NCBI GenBank assembly: GCA_965199745.1
Contig: CBDATB010000010.1
Span: 239,243-303,242, forward strand
Origin: CBDATB01 sp965199745
GTDB taxonomy: Bacteria > Bacteroidota > Bacteroidia > Cytophagales > Flammeovirgaceae
Length of the DNA stretch: 64,000 bases
Reading direction: 5' to 3'
The notes under the pieces are model-generated. The model was not told the DNA's origin, searched no databases, and saw only the letters and a list, made by a program, of their open reading frames with translations. The translations under genes and the position numbers were made by a program. Shown piece after piece: positions 43,333-52,327 of the stretch; the stretch's first letter is position 1, and each line of letters begins with the position of its first letter.

Positions 43333-45402
43333 TTACTTTATCATACTTCCACTACTGACTTTTTCACTCGGTTCGATAAAATTGAGTGAGCTATCTTTGT
43401 CTTCGGCCATCAGAATCATGCCTTGCGAGTTAATACCTTTGATTTTTCGAGCCTTCAGATTGGCCAGCAAACTGACCTGTTTACCAATAATAGCTTCTGG
43501 TTGATAATAAGCTGCAATTCCACTGACAACCGTACGAATGTCGACTCCAGTATCTAAAGTAATTTTTAGCAGTTTGTTTGTCTTTGGTATCTTTTCAGCA
43601 TGTAAAATAGTGGCTGTTCGGATATCTGCCTTGCTGAAATCTTCAAAAGTAATTTCGGGTTTGATGGGTTTGCTGGGTTTAGCAGCTGCCGCTGCTTTCT
43701 CTAGTTTTTGCAATTGTAGCTCAATGGTTATATCATCTATTTTGTCGAATAAAAGTGCTTTTTTACCTAAGCTATCATAAGGTTTCAGCAAATTATTTTT
43801 CCCTATTTCCGACCAAGAGCAAGATCTAACACCTAACATATAGCGCATCTTTTCGGCAGTATGAGGTAAGAAAGGCTCTAATAATATAGATAAGTTAGCA
43901 CCTATTTGCAGACAAATATGGATAATTGTTTGTACGATTTCTCGATCATCATTAATTAACTTCCACGGCTCGTTGTCGGCTAAATATTTGTTGCCGAATC
44001 TTGCCAAATTCATTACCTCAAACTGCGCTTCCTTAAAATGATAAGATTCAATGAGATTACTCACCTTTTCGCCTGTTGTCCGAATTCGATCAAACACGCG
44101 TTCATCACAAGGTAATAGCTCGCCACAAACCGGTACTTCTCCCTGAAAATAATCATAAGTCAGCACAACAATTCTATTGACAAAATTGCCTAAGATAGCT
44201 ACTAATTCATTGTTATTTCTCGCCTGAAAATCTTTCCACGTAAATTCACTGTCTTTGTTTTCAGGTGCTATAGAAGTAAGCACATAACGCAAAACATCCT
44301 GTTTATTGGGGAAATCATTCATGTAATCGTCTAGCCAGACTGCCCAGTTTCTGGAAGTAGATAACTTATTGCTTTCAAGGTTTAGAAATTGATTTGCTGG
44401 TATATTATTAGGTAATACAAAATCGCCATGTATTTTCATAAGTATAGGAAAAATAATACAATGAAAAACTATATTATCTTTTCCAATAAAATGCAGCAAC
44501 TTAGTATCCTGTGATTGCCAATAATCTTGCCAATGCTTACCATTTTCCTGCGCCCATACTTTTGTTGCCGATATATAGCCGATGGGTGCATCAAGCCATA
44601 CATACAGCACTTTACCCGCTGCTTCTTTCAGAGGTACTTGCACGCCCCAGTCGAGATCGCGGGTCATGGCACGAGCTTGCAGCCCACCTGCTATCCACGA
44701 TTTGCACTGCCCTATCACATGGCTGCGCCATTCTTGAGGCTGGTGGTGTTGTACCCCGTCGAGTATGCCTTCTTCTATCCATATTTTGAGCCAGTTTTGG
44801 TGATGATCCATCGCTAGATACCAATGAGTGGTTTTTTTGAGTATTGGTCTATTGCCGGTCAGCGTAGATTTAGGATTAATCAACTCGGTTGGACTCAGCG
44901 AAGACCCACACTTTTCGCATTGGTCGCCGTAAGCACTTTGATGGCTGCATTTTGGACAAGTGCCGACAATATAGCGATCGGCTAAAAATTGTTTGGCTTC
45001 TTGATCGTAATACTGCTTAGATTCTTTCGGTACGAAAGCATTTTTTTTGTTGAGTACAGTAAAGAAATTTTGTGAAGTTTGGTGGTGAGTTTTGTCGGAA
45101 GTACGGTAGTATATATCGAAAGAAATACCAAAGTTTTCAAAAGTTTTTTTGTTAATACGGTGAAAACGGTCGACGATGGCTCTGGGCTTGATTCCTTCTC
45201 TTTTAGCTTTGAGCGTAATGGCAGCCCCATGTTCGTCACTACCGCAAATATAGACTACATCTTTGGCAGTCAGGCGCAGGTATCTCACATAAATATCGGC
45301 AGGTAGGTAAGCACCGGCAACATGCCCAATATGTAGAGGGCCATTTGCATAAGGCAAGGCAGAGGTGACGATGTATCGTTTGTATGATTTTTTTTTTAGC
45401 AT
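43333..45402 (-). CDS. metG: Methionyl-tRNA synthetase
   Basis: 689 aa. Class I synthetase: 'VTSALPYANGPLHIGHVAGA' with HIGH, zinc-binding cysteines 'GTCPKCSHQSAYGDQCEKCG', and a KMSKS-site variant 'KLSTSRNWAVW'. Anticodon-binding helical domain follows. The C-terminal ~110 residues are a Trbp111/EMAP-like tRNA-binding domain ('FEDFSKADIRTATILHAEKI', 'NLKARKIKGINSQGMILMAE'). Linked by an Ala/Lys-rich stretch. Full length; convergent with the PorP/SprF gene (11-base gap). Confidence 0.97.
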   Translation of the reverse strand: MLKKKSYKRYIVTSALPYANGPLHIGHVAGAYLPADIYVRYLRLTAKDVVYICGSDEHGAAITLKAKREGIKPRAIVDRFHRINKKTFENFGISFDIYYRTSDKTHHQTSQNFFTVLNKKNAFVPKESKQYYDQEAKQFLADRYIVGTCPKCSHQSAYGDQCEKCGSSLSPTELINPKSTLTGNRPILKKTTHWYLAMDHHQNWLKIWIEEGILDGVQHHQPQEWRSHVIGQCKSWIAGGLQARAMTRDLDWGVQVPLKEAAGKVLYVWLDAPIGYISATKVWAQENGKHWQDYWQSQDTKLLHFIGKDNIVFHCIIFPILMKIHGDFVLPNNIPANQFLNLESNKLSTSRNWAVWLDDYMNDFPNKQDVLRYVLTSIAPENKDSEFTWKDFQARNNNELVAILGNFVNRIVVLTYDYFQGEVPVCGELLPCDERVFDRIRTTGEKVSNLIESYHFKEAQFEVMNLARFGNKYLADNEPWKLINDDREIVQTIIHICLQIGANLSILLEPFLPHTAEKMRYMLGVRSCSWSEIGKNNLLKPYDSLGKKALLFDKIDDITIELQLQKLEKAAAAAKPSKPIKPEITFEDFSKADIRTATILHAEKIPKTNKLLKITLDTGVDIRTVVSGIAAYYQPEAIIGKQVSLLANLKARKIKGINSQGMILMAEDKDSSLNFIEPSEKVSSGSMIK

Positions 45403-45456
45403 TTGTTAGTTGAATCTAAGTATTTTTTACCGAGATGCTCACTTAAAAATATGTTT

Positions 45457-46152
45457 TTATTCGTTTAATTCAATAAACTTCTCAATGTCTGAAGATTTAC
45501 CCATGACGACTAGGGTATCGTTGGCTTGTATTTCTGTTTCGCGGTCTATTTTTTGCAGCAAATGTTCTACTTTCACCATTTGCTGCTCAACAAACTCATC
45601 GTAATACCTCTTAATAGTGATGAGCTTTAGGTGGTAGGTTTCTTCGAATTCAATTTCTCCAAGCGTTTTTTTTACCACTTCCATTGGTATTCTAATTTCT
45701 GCAATGCGATAGTTGTCGGGCAGCGGTAGGAAAGACTTCATCGTTGGGTTTAGTAGCATTTCTGCCACCAAAATACCCACTTCGTCTTCAGGAGAGAGCA
45801 TTTCTTTGATACCTATTTTTTGTAGAATCAGTCGTTGTTGTTCACTCACAGCGCGGGTAATAATGCGCTTGGTTTTGAGTTCGAGCAAAAGTACTGTGGT
45901 GAGTAAAAGCCCTTCAATATTTTCCCCGATAGCCACTAGGACAGCATCCATATCGGCAATATTCTGCGAGCCAAGTGCCTTAATATCCGTAGAGTCGAGG
46001 GTAACGGCATATGCTACATCGTCTTTGATGCGGTTGACCACAGCTGCATTGCGGTCAATAGCAAGTACTTCTGCACCGCGTTTAGCAAGTTGCTTCGCCA
46101 CCTGAAAGCCAAATTGCCCAAGTCCGATTACAGCAAATTTTTCAGCAGGCAT
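45457..46152 (-). CDS. KtrA/TrkA-type potassium channel regulatory (RCK) protein
   Basis: 231 aa. RCK_N Rossmann domain with 'FAVIGLGQFGFQVAKQLAKR' and 'VLAIDRNAAVVNRI', then RCK_C (~140-231, 'EIQANDTLVVMGKSSDIEKF'). Cytosolic gating subunit that binds nucleotides and controls a TrkH/KtrB-type K+ transporter. No such transporter gene is adjacent in the window, so its partner must lie elsewhere. Confidence 0.92.
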   Translation of the reverse strand: MPAEKFAVIGLGQFGFQVAKQLAKRGAEVLAIDRNAAVVNRIKDDVAYAVTLDSTDIKALGSQNIADMDAVLVAIGENIEGLLLTTVLLLELKTKRIITRAVSEQQRLILQKIGIKEMLSPEDEVGILVAEMLLNPTMKSFLPLPDNYRIAEIRIPMEVVKKTLGEIEFEETYHLKLITIKRYYDEFVEQQMVKVEHLLQKIDRETEIQANDTLVVMGKSSDIEKFIELNE

Positions 46153-46580
46153 GTATTTTTAATTTTAAAAATGTAACTATCGCCTCGAGGTTGATTAAAA
46201 TCCGGGTGATTTTTGATAGTTATGTTGGTTTAGATTTAGTATGCAAATATAAGAAATGAAAAATTAAGAAGTAAAAACGAAAAATTTTAAAAATCAACAC
46301 AATTATGCAAACTGGTTTTCTGCTAAAGGATTAGCCCAAAATAAATTCTGAAATTCAGTATATATTTGCTGAGTGAAGCGGGATTCAACAATAGATAATA
46401 TCAGCAGAAAGTATACTCAGCTAAATAAAAAGAGTAGGCATCTTTGAGCAGCGAGTGAAACGTTGAGTCTAGGTTGGGTATCTCTGCTGAAAAGATGTGT
46501 TAGAGAAGCAAACAGCAAATGCACGGATTTATATAATTTTTGTATAAGACTATGTAGACCAAGTTAATCGTAATACGTTT
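46153..46580. other. 428-base divergent spacer
   Basis: AT-rich, no gene seen. On the minus strand TATATTTG at 46244-46251 could be the -7 box for the RCK gene; on the + strand TATATTTG at 46361-46368 could serve TamL. Neither has a well-placed -33 TTTG. Confidence 0.5.
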
Positions 46581-49082
46581 ATGAACAGCACCTTAATTAT
46601 ATTGATTTTATTCGTTGTAATATTAAATAATGCTTGTGTTCCTACTCAGCAGTTGCTCGACGATGAATATCTGCTTTACAGCCAAAAAATAAAAGGTAAC
46701 GAGCAATTCAGCGATGAATTGTTAGAAGCCTTTACCCATCAGAAACCTAACCGAAAAATCGCTTATCTACCCATTTCACCTTACCTATATTTTCATGACG
46801 TCGGCTCGAAAATTCACGCTAAGCGATATAGTAAGGATAGTGTGTCGCTCATAGAAATTAAGGCTACTTATGCGCAAAAAATTAAAGAACTTCAAGGGCA
46901 AGTAGACTCTTTAGAGAAAACCCCTAAAACAAACGATCTGAGCAAATCGAATACGAATACATTCAGAATTACTCGTCAGATACAAGATTTGATAAAAAAA
47001 AGAAACAACAAAGTAGAAAAATTAGAGAGAAGACTTAGGGAAGGTAATTGGTTGATGCGTGTGGTAGGAGAAGCCCCAACCATATACAACCCTGCTCTAA
47101 CCGATGCAGCCTTACAGAGTATGAAAGTTTTTATGCGCCAAAATGGTTACTTCTCTGTTCAAGCTAGCGCAAAAGAAGACACTGTAGGCAAATATATCAT
47201 GCTTAGTTATATTATTTCGGAAAACCGACCGCACACTATTCGAAATTTGAATATAGCTGTTGAAGATAGCAATCTGTATAACACAGTAGCTGCTTATGTG
47301 CGCTCGCTGGAAGAGCCTAAGAGCGGAAAAATATACACCCAAGAGAGTTTGGAAAATCTGCGCTTAGGACTAGGTAGTTATTTGAAAGATAGGGGCTATT
47401 TTGATTTTAACAAATCATACATCTTTTTTGAAGTAGACACCAACCAAATGAATTTCCAAGTCGATATTGGGTTGATCATCAAAAACCCACCTAACGATTC
47501 AACACATGCTAAGTATCGTATCAGTGAAGTAGTATTTGATACTGATGCCGGTATTAGAAAACAAAAGCAAAAAGCAGATACGACTTTCTATAAAAAAGTA
47601 AGTTATATAGAAAAACGCAGAAAATATAATAAAAAGCTACTCAGTGACTTGATTAGTATCCAAAAAGACAGCTTATACAGCACTTCCTCGACGAGAGCAA
47701 CCCAAAATACTTTGGCTAGGCTCGAACACTTTAAGTTTGTTAATATTAACTACGAAAAAAGAAATAACAACCGTTTGAAAGCGAGTATTTTTTCTTCTCA
47801 TTACGATAAACACCAATTTTCAGCGGAGGGCGGCTTAAATATAGCACAAACACTTCCAGGACCTTTCTTCAATTTATCTTTAAAAACCCGTAATTTCTTT
47901 GGAGGATTTGAGATTTTTGAATTTAGCACTCGTTTTGCTATTGAAGCACAAAGCTCCACCACAGAAATTGAAGGAATTACCAGCCGTCAATACGGGGGAA
48001 ACCTTTCGCTTACCTTTCCTAAAGTACTTTTCCCTCTGCCTCTTAAATTTAGAAGAAAAATATACATAAGGTCGCCGCGTACCAAACTCCAAGTTGGTCT
48101 TTCTTATATAGACAGACCAGAATACAGCAGGGTTAACGCACAGGTTTCTATCGAATATCAATGGCGAAACAAAGTAAATGAAAGTTTCGAATTGAAGTTA
48201 TGGGAAGTGAACTTAGTCGATACTCGTCGGATCAGTGAGGATTTTGAGACCAGATTGGTCAACCTTTCCAATCAGGGAAATAATCTGATTCTCGGTTTTA
48301 ATAACTCAATTGTTTCAGGCACAAGTGTAGCCTATAACCGAAATCGTACCTTTCCAAAAGCTGTAGGTAATCGGTCAAATTTTTTACTACTAAAGGTGGA
48401 GTGGGGTGGGGGTATTGCCAGTTTGCTCAACCGAGTATTCGCAGAAAGTACTGATGTGTTGTTCGGTTTGCGCTATTACCAATTTCTACGTCTGTCGGCC
48501 GACTGGCGAGTTGCTCACTCTGTTACTCATAATTCCCAAATAGCTATGCGCCTAGCGGGTGGTATTATAGGATCTACTAATGGTACAGGAGCAGCCTTAC
48601 CTTATGAAAAATATTTTTTTTCTGGCGGGAGTTACAGTAACCGCGGTTGGCAGGCCCGCAGGATTGGCCCGGGTGCATTCCAGCCTAATGTCGGCAGAGA
48701 TGGTTTCTTTGAGTATAATTTTGAGCAACCGGGTGAAATAAACATCGAGTATAATATTGAATTCAGAAGCCGACTAGCGAGCGTGCTTTACGGTGCTATT
48801 TTTTTGGATGCTTCTAATACATGGACAATAAAAGAAGATAACAGCAGGCCTGGTGCTGTTTTTTTGCTTTCAGATTTTTGGAAACAGTTTGCTATTTCTG
48901 TAGGTGTTGGCTTGCGTTTTGATCTCTCTTTTCTAATTATCCGTTTAGATTGGGCAGCAAAAATGTACGACCCCGCCCGCCCCGAAGGCTTTCGTTTTAT
49001 TGGCAACAAAATTCTCAGCAATTTCCCAAATGGAGAAAAAGGACAAACCTTAATTAATATTGGTATTGGCTACCCTTTTTAG
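46581..49082 (+). CDS. TamL / BamA-family outer-membrane lipoprotein
   Basis: 833 aa. Lipobox 'FVVILNNAC' near residue 19, so it is a lipidated member of the Omp85 superfamily, as TamL of Bacteroidota is. The N-terminal ~400 residues hold POTRA-like domains ('FMRQNGYFSVQASAKEDTVG', 'NLRLGLGSYLKDRGYFDFN'). The C-terminal 16-strand barrel includes the 'YFFSGGSYSNRGWQARRIGP' loop, equivalent to the Omp85 (V/I)RG(Y/F) motif, and ends 'TLINIGIGYPF'. Acts with a TamB-like partner, not in this window, in outer-membrane assembly. Confidence 0.9.
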   Translation: MNSTLIILILFVVILNNACVPTQQLLDDEYLLYSQKIKGNEQFSDELLEAFTHQKPNRKIAYLPISPYLYFHDVGSKIHAKRYSKDSVSLIEIKATYAQKIKELQGQVDSLEKTPKTNDLSKSNTNTFRITRQIQDLIKKRNNKVEKLERRLREGNWLMRVVGEAPTIYNPALTDAALQSMKVFMRQNGYFSVQASAKEDTVGKYIMLSYIISENRPHTIRNLNIAVEDSNLYNTVAAYVRSLEEPKSGKIYTQESLENLRLGLGSYLKDRGYFDFNKSYIFFEVDTNQMNFQVDIGLIIKNPPNDSTHAKYRISEVVFDTDAGIRKQKQKADTTFYKKVSYIEKRRKYNKKLLSDLISIQKDSLYSTSSTRATQNTLARLEHFKFVNINYEKRNNNRLKASIFSSHYDKHQFSAEGGLNIAQTLPGPFFNLSLKTRNFFGGFEIFEFSTRFAIEAQSSTTEIEGITSRQYGGNLSLTFPKVLFPLPLKFRRKIYIRSPRTKLQVGLSYIDRPEYSRVNAQVSIEYQWRNKVNESFELKLWEVNLVDTRRISEDFETRLVNLSNQGNNLILGFNNSIVSGTSVAYNRNRTFPKAVGNRSNFLLLKVEWGGGIASLLNRVFAESTDVLFGLRYYQFLRLSADWRVAHSVTHNSQIAMRLAGGIIGSTNGTGAALPYEKYFFSGGSYSNRGWQARRIGPGAFQPNVGRDGFFEYNFEQPGEINIEYNIEFRSRLASVLYGAIFLDASNTWTIKEDNSRPGAVFLLSDFWKQFAISVGVGLRFDLSFLIIRLDWAAKMYDPARPEGFRFIGNKILSNFPNGEKGQTLINIGIGYPF

Positions 49083-49303
49083 TGTTGGAATTAAACAAGT
49101 TTAAGGAACGCAAAACACTCTTTATTATTCTTTTCATAAGACCTTATCAAAGTTTTGTACTTGGGGCTTCATACGGATATTATAATGCATGGTCAGATCC
49201 GTCACTTTGCGTTTGTGCGTAAACGAGTTCTGTTAAAGAATATAGCAAATACAATGAATTTATAAATTTTTACTTAAAAAAGAATAATATACTATTTCAG
49301 CAC

Positions 49304-49894
49304 TTAAATATAGTATTTATGTAATTGAGTAAAAAAAGCTATGAGATCTTCTGTTTTCAAAACCAGGTCTATTTTGGTGCTATCTAGTGCTGATGCTGGC
49401 ATAATTCTCAGCGCACTTTCTTCAGGATCTTGTACGATAGTCAAGCCCCTGTATTCTTTAACTTTTCTCATACCATAAGCACCGTCTCTGTTGGCACCAG
49501 ACAATAGAATACCAATCAGGTTTTCGCCGTAGGCACAAGCAGCGGATTCAAAAGTAATATCAATAGCTGGTCGCGAATTGTTAATTAGCTCTGCTATAGA
49601 TAGAAATACCGTTTCCTCTTTTTCGATGCCCATGTGATAATTGGCTGGAGATAAATAAATATTTGCTTGCTCTATATGTTGTTTGTCATAGGGTTCGACT
49701 ATTTTTTTTACGCTGTTGATAGATAAAGCCTCTACAAGCCCGTTTCGCACATCCTTAAGTCGGTGTAAGCACAAAAACATAGGCAGTGAAAAATTCGGCG
49801 GCAAGCTTGCGAGTATTTTGGTAAGAGGTCGAAAACTACCTGCCGATCCACCGATGACAATAGCACGATATTTATTGCTTAATTTCTCTGCCAT
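49304..49894 (-). CDS. CheB-type methylesterase domain protein (no receiver domain)
   Basis: 196 aa. The catalytic domain alone: Ser in 'AIVIGGSAGSFRPL', His in 'LPMFLCLHRLKDVRNGL', Asp in 'LLSGANRDGAYGM', matching the CheB Ser-His-Asp triad. The response-regulator half that normally controls the enzyme is missing, so activity must be regulated otherwise. Lies 6 bases after the CheR gene. Demethylates or deamidates glutamyl residues of receptors; the target here is unknown. Confidence 0.92.
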   Translation of the reverse strand: MAEKLSNKYRAIVIGGSAGSFRPLTKILASLPPNFSLPMFLCLHRLKDVRNGLVEALSINSVKKIVEPYDKQHIEQANIYLSPANYHMGIEKEETVFLSIAELINNSRPAIDITFESAACAYGENLIGILLSGANRDGAYGMRKVKEYRGLTIVQDPEESALRIMPASALDSTKIDLVLKTEDLIAFFTQLHKYYI

Positions 49895-49900
49895 CTTTGC

Positions 49901-50731
49901 TCAATCTTCTATCTTTTCATATATTTTTTCTTCTTTATCGAATGTAAAAAAATTTTTAGCAATATCAGACCAAATGAGTGATTCTTTTGAACCTATACAC
50001 AAATAACCAAATTTATATAAACTTTTATGCAGTTTGTAAAGTACCCTATTTTGTAATTCTTGATTAAAATAAATCATCACATTTCTGCACGATACCAAGT
50101 CAAATTGCTCGAAGAGTTCTTGCTGCACCAAATCGTGTTTGATAAATGTTATTTTTTCAAGTAAATGTTTTTTTAAAGTGGCATATTGGTCTCCATAGTC
50201 AAAATAACGCGCCAGCTCATATTTACCCTTAAAAAGCTCATAGTTTTTAATGTTAATTTCCATATTTTTTATCTTGATCTTGGCTTGTTGTGCTTTTTGT
50301 ATAATAGCACTATCTATATCGGTGGCAAGAATGTGCGTTTTCTCGATAATGCCTGCCTCATCAAGTAAAATAGCTATAGAAAATATCTCCTCTCCTGAGG
50401 AGCAGCCTGCATGCCAGATATTAACTTCGTCTTTGTTGAGTAATATATTAGGAACCACTTTCTCCTTTAAAACTACCCAGAAAGAAGGATCTCTGAACAT
50501 TTCAGTAACATTGACAGTAATTTCCGAAATAAACTTTTCAAAAAGTAAGGGATTTATTGAAAATTTGGCAATTAATACATCGATAGAGGGTAGTTGATAT
50601 ATCTCCATGATACGCTCGATTCTTCTTCTGAAAGAAAACAAAGCATAATTACTGAAATCGTAATTATGATTGCTCTTAATGTATTCAGTCAGTTTTTGAA
50701 GATCTTTTTCAATGATTTGGATTTGTCCCAT
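49901..50731 (-). CDS. CheR-type protein-glutamate methyltransferase
   Basis: 276 aa, full CheR length. Small N-terminal helical domain ('YDFSNYALFSFRRRIERIM'), then the SAM-binding domain: 'NIWHAGCSSGEEIFSIAILL', 'ILATDIDSAIIQKAQ', 'KITFIKHDL', 'FDLVSCRNVMIYFNQELQ'. Methylates receptor glutamates. Only the CheB-like gene accompanies it; no receptor, CheA or CheW is in the window. The pair may serve a signalling system other than flagellar chemotaxis. Confidence 0.93.
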   Translation of the reverse strand: MGQIQIIEKDLQKLTEYIKSNHNYDFSNYALFSFRRRIERIMEIYQLPSIDVLIAKFSINPLLFEKFISEITVNVTEMFRDPSFWVVLKEKVVPNILLNKDEVNIWHAGCSSGEEIFSIAILLDEAGIIEKTHILATDIDSAIIQKAQQAKIKIKNMEINIKNYELFKGKYELARYFDYGDQYATLKKHLLEKITFIKHDLVQQELFEQFDLVSCRNVMIYFNQELQNRVLYKLHKSLYKFGYLCIGSKESLIWSDIAKNFFTFDKEEKIYEKIED

Positions 50732-50826
50732 AAAGGTAAAAAGGATATATATATGGATTCACAAAATGATTGTAGCACATTTAGAAGAATTAATTCTCAG
50801 GTCGATACAAAGCTAGCATATTAATT

Positions 50827-52155
50827 TTACCTCCTCCTCTTTTGCTTTTTATTTCTGGTCTTTTTATCGTCCATTTTATTCATTTTTTTAACCATTTTTT
50901 TTATCTGATCGAGTTGCTTAATTAAGTTATTTACTTCTTGAACGGAAGTACCACTACCCACAGCAATGCGCTTTTTTCTGCTGTTGTTAATGATTTGAGG
51001 TTGCTCTCTTTCTTCGGGGGTCATCGAGTTAATTGCTGCCTCCATAGGTATGAGCCTATTTTCATCAACATACATATTTTTCATATTACTATCCATACCC
51101 GGAATCATACCTATCAGGTCTTTAATACCGCCCATTTTTTTCATTTTTTTCATTTGGGCGTAGAGGTCGTTGAAATCGAAGCGATTTTTTGTGAGTTTTT
51201 TTTCTAGCTTTCTGCCTTCTTCATTATCAAAGGCTTGCTCTGCTTTTTCTACCAGTGTAACAATATCACCCATACCCAATATCCTGCTCGCCATTCTTTC
51301 TGGATGGAATACATCGATAGTATCGGGTTTTTCTCCAGTAGAAATAAATTTGATGGGTTTATTCACAAGTGCTTTAATGGAAAGTGCTGCCCCACCGCGC
51401 GTATCTCCATCCATTTTGGTGAGTACTACACCGTCGAAATCTAACCTGTCATTGAAAGTTTTTGCCGTATACACAGCATCCTGACCTGTCATGGAATCTA
51501 CGACAAATAAGGTTTCGGAAGGTTGTAGCTTTTGCTTTAGAGTAGTAATTTCTTCCATCATCGCCTCATCTACGGCGAGCCGCCCGGCAGTATCTACAAT
51601 AACAATATTTTTACCTGTATCCTTTGCTTGCCTCAGCGTATTTGTAGCAATGTTTAGTACATTTTTATTTTCTGGATCGGCATATACATCTACTGCTATC
51701 TGTTCTCCTAAAGTTTTAAGCTGGTCAATGGCTGCGGGGCGGTAAATGTCGCAAGCACTAAGCAGTACTTGGTTACCCTTTTTCTTGAGCATATTTGCCA
51801 GCTTTGCTGTAAAAGTTGTTTTACCCGAACCTTGTAAGCCCGCAATAAGAATGACCGCTGGGCTGCCTTTGGTATTAATATCGACAGCCATGCCACCCAT
51901 TAGCTCGGTGATTTTTTCTTTAACAATTTTAACAAATAACTGCCCTGGCGTAACAGATATTAGTACCTTGCCGCCGAGTGCCTCTTGTTTAATTTCGTCA
52001 GTGAGGTTTTTGGCAATTTTATAATTTACATCGGCTTCGAGCAAAGCCCGACGCACTTCTTTGACTGTGTTAGCAATATTAATTTCATTAATTCTGCTAT
52101 GCCCTTTTAGTGTTTTGAAGGCTTGATCTAATCTGCTGGTAAGGTTCTCAAACAT
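50827..52155 (-). CDS. ffh: Signal recognition particle protein Ffh
   Basis: 442 aa. N domain, then G domain with G1 'LIAGLQGSGKTTFTAKLA', 'DIYRPAAIDQLKTLGEQI', 'DTAGRLAVDEAMMEE', 'LTKMDGDTRGGAALSI', and a methionine-rich M domain ('DLYAQMKKMKKMGGIKDLI', 'ERMASRILGMGDI'). Ends in a Lys/Arg tail. Binds 4.5S RNA and signal sequences and delivers ribosomes to SecY. I found no 4.5S RNA gene in the window. Confidence 0.97.
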   Translation of the reverse strand: MFENLTSRLDQAFKTLKGHSRINEINIANTVKEVRRALLEADVNYKIAKNLTDEIKQEALGGKVLISVTPGQLFVKIVKEKITELMGGMAVDINTKGSPAVILIAGLQGSGKTTFTAKLANMLKKKGNQVLLSACDIYRPAAIDQLKTLGEQIAVDVYADPENKNVLNIATNTLRQAKDTGKNIVIVDTAGRLAVDEAMMEEITTLKQKLQPSETLFVVDSMTGQDAVYTAKTFNDRLDFDGVVLTKMDGDTRGGAALSIKALVNKPIKFISTGEKPDTIDVFHPERMASRILGMGDIVTLVEKAEQAFDNEEGRKLEKKLTKNRFDFNDLYAQMKKMKKMGGIKDLIGMIPGMDSNMKNMYVDENRLIPMEAAINSMTPEEREQPQIINNSRKKRIAVGSGTSVQEVNNLIKQLDQIKKMVKKMNKMDDKKTRNKKQKRRR

Positions 52156-52327
52156 GGTTTTTTCTAGTGAAAAATTATTTTTTTTGTAAATTTTTGAGTA
52201 AAATTAAGCAATATTCTTTTTATCACTCCAATTTATGCAATCACAGAGTTAATTTTTTGCAGATATAGCTACATATAAAGTTGTCAGCAATTAAAACCAA
52301 CAAAATCGAAAACGTACAAACGAAAGA

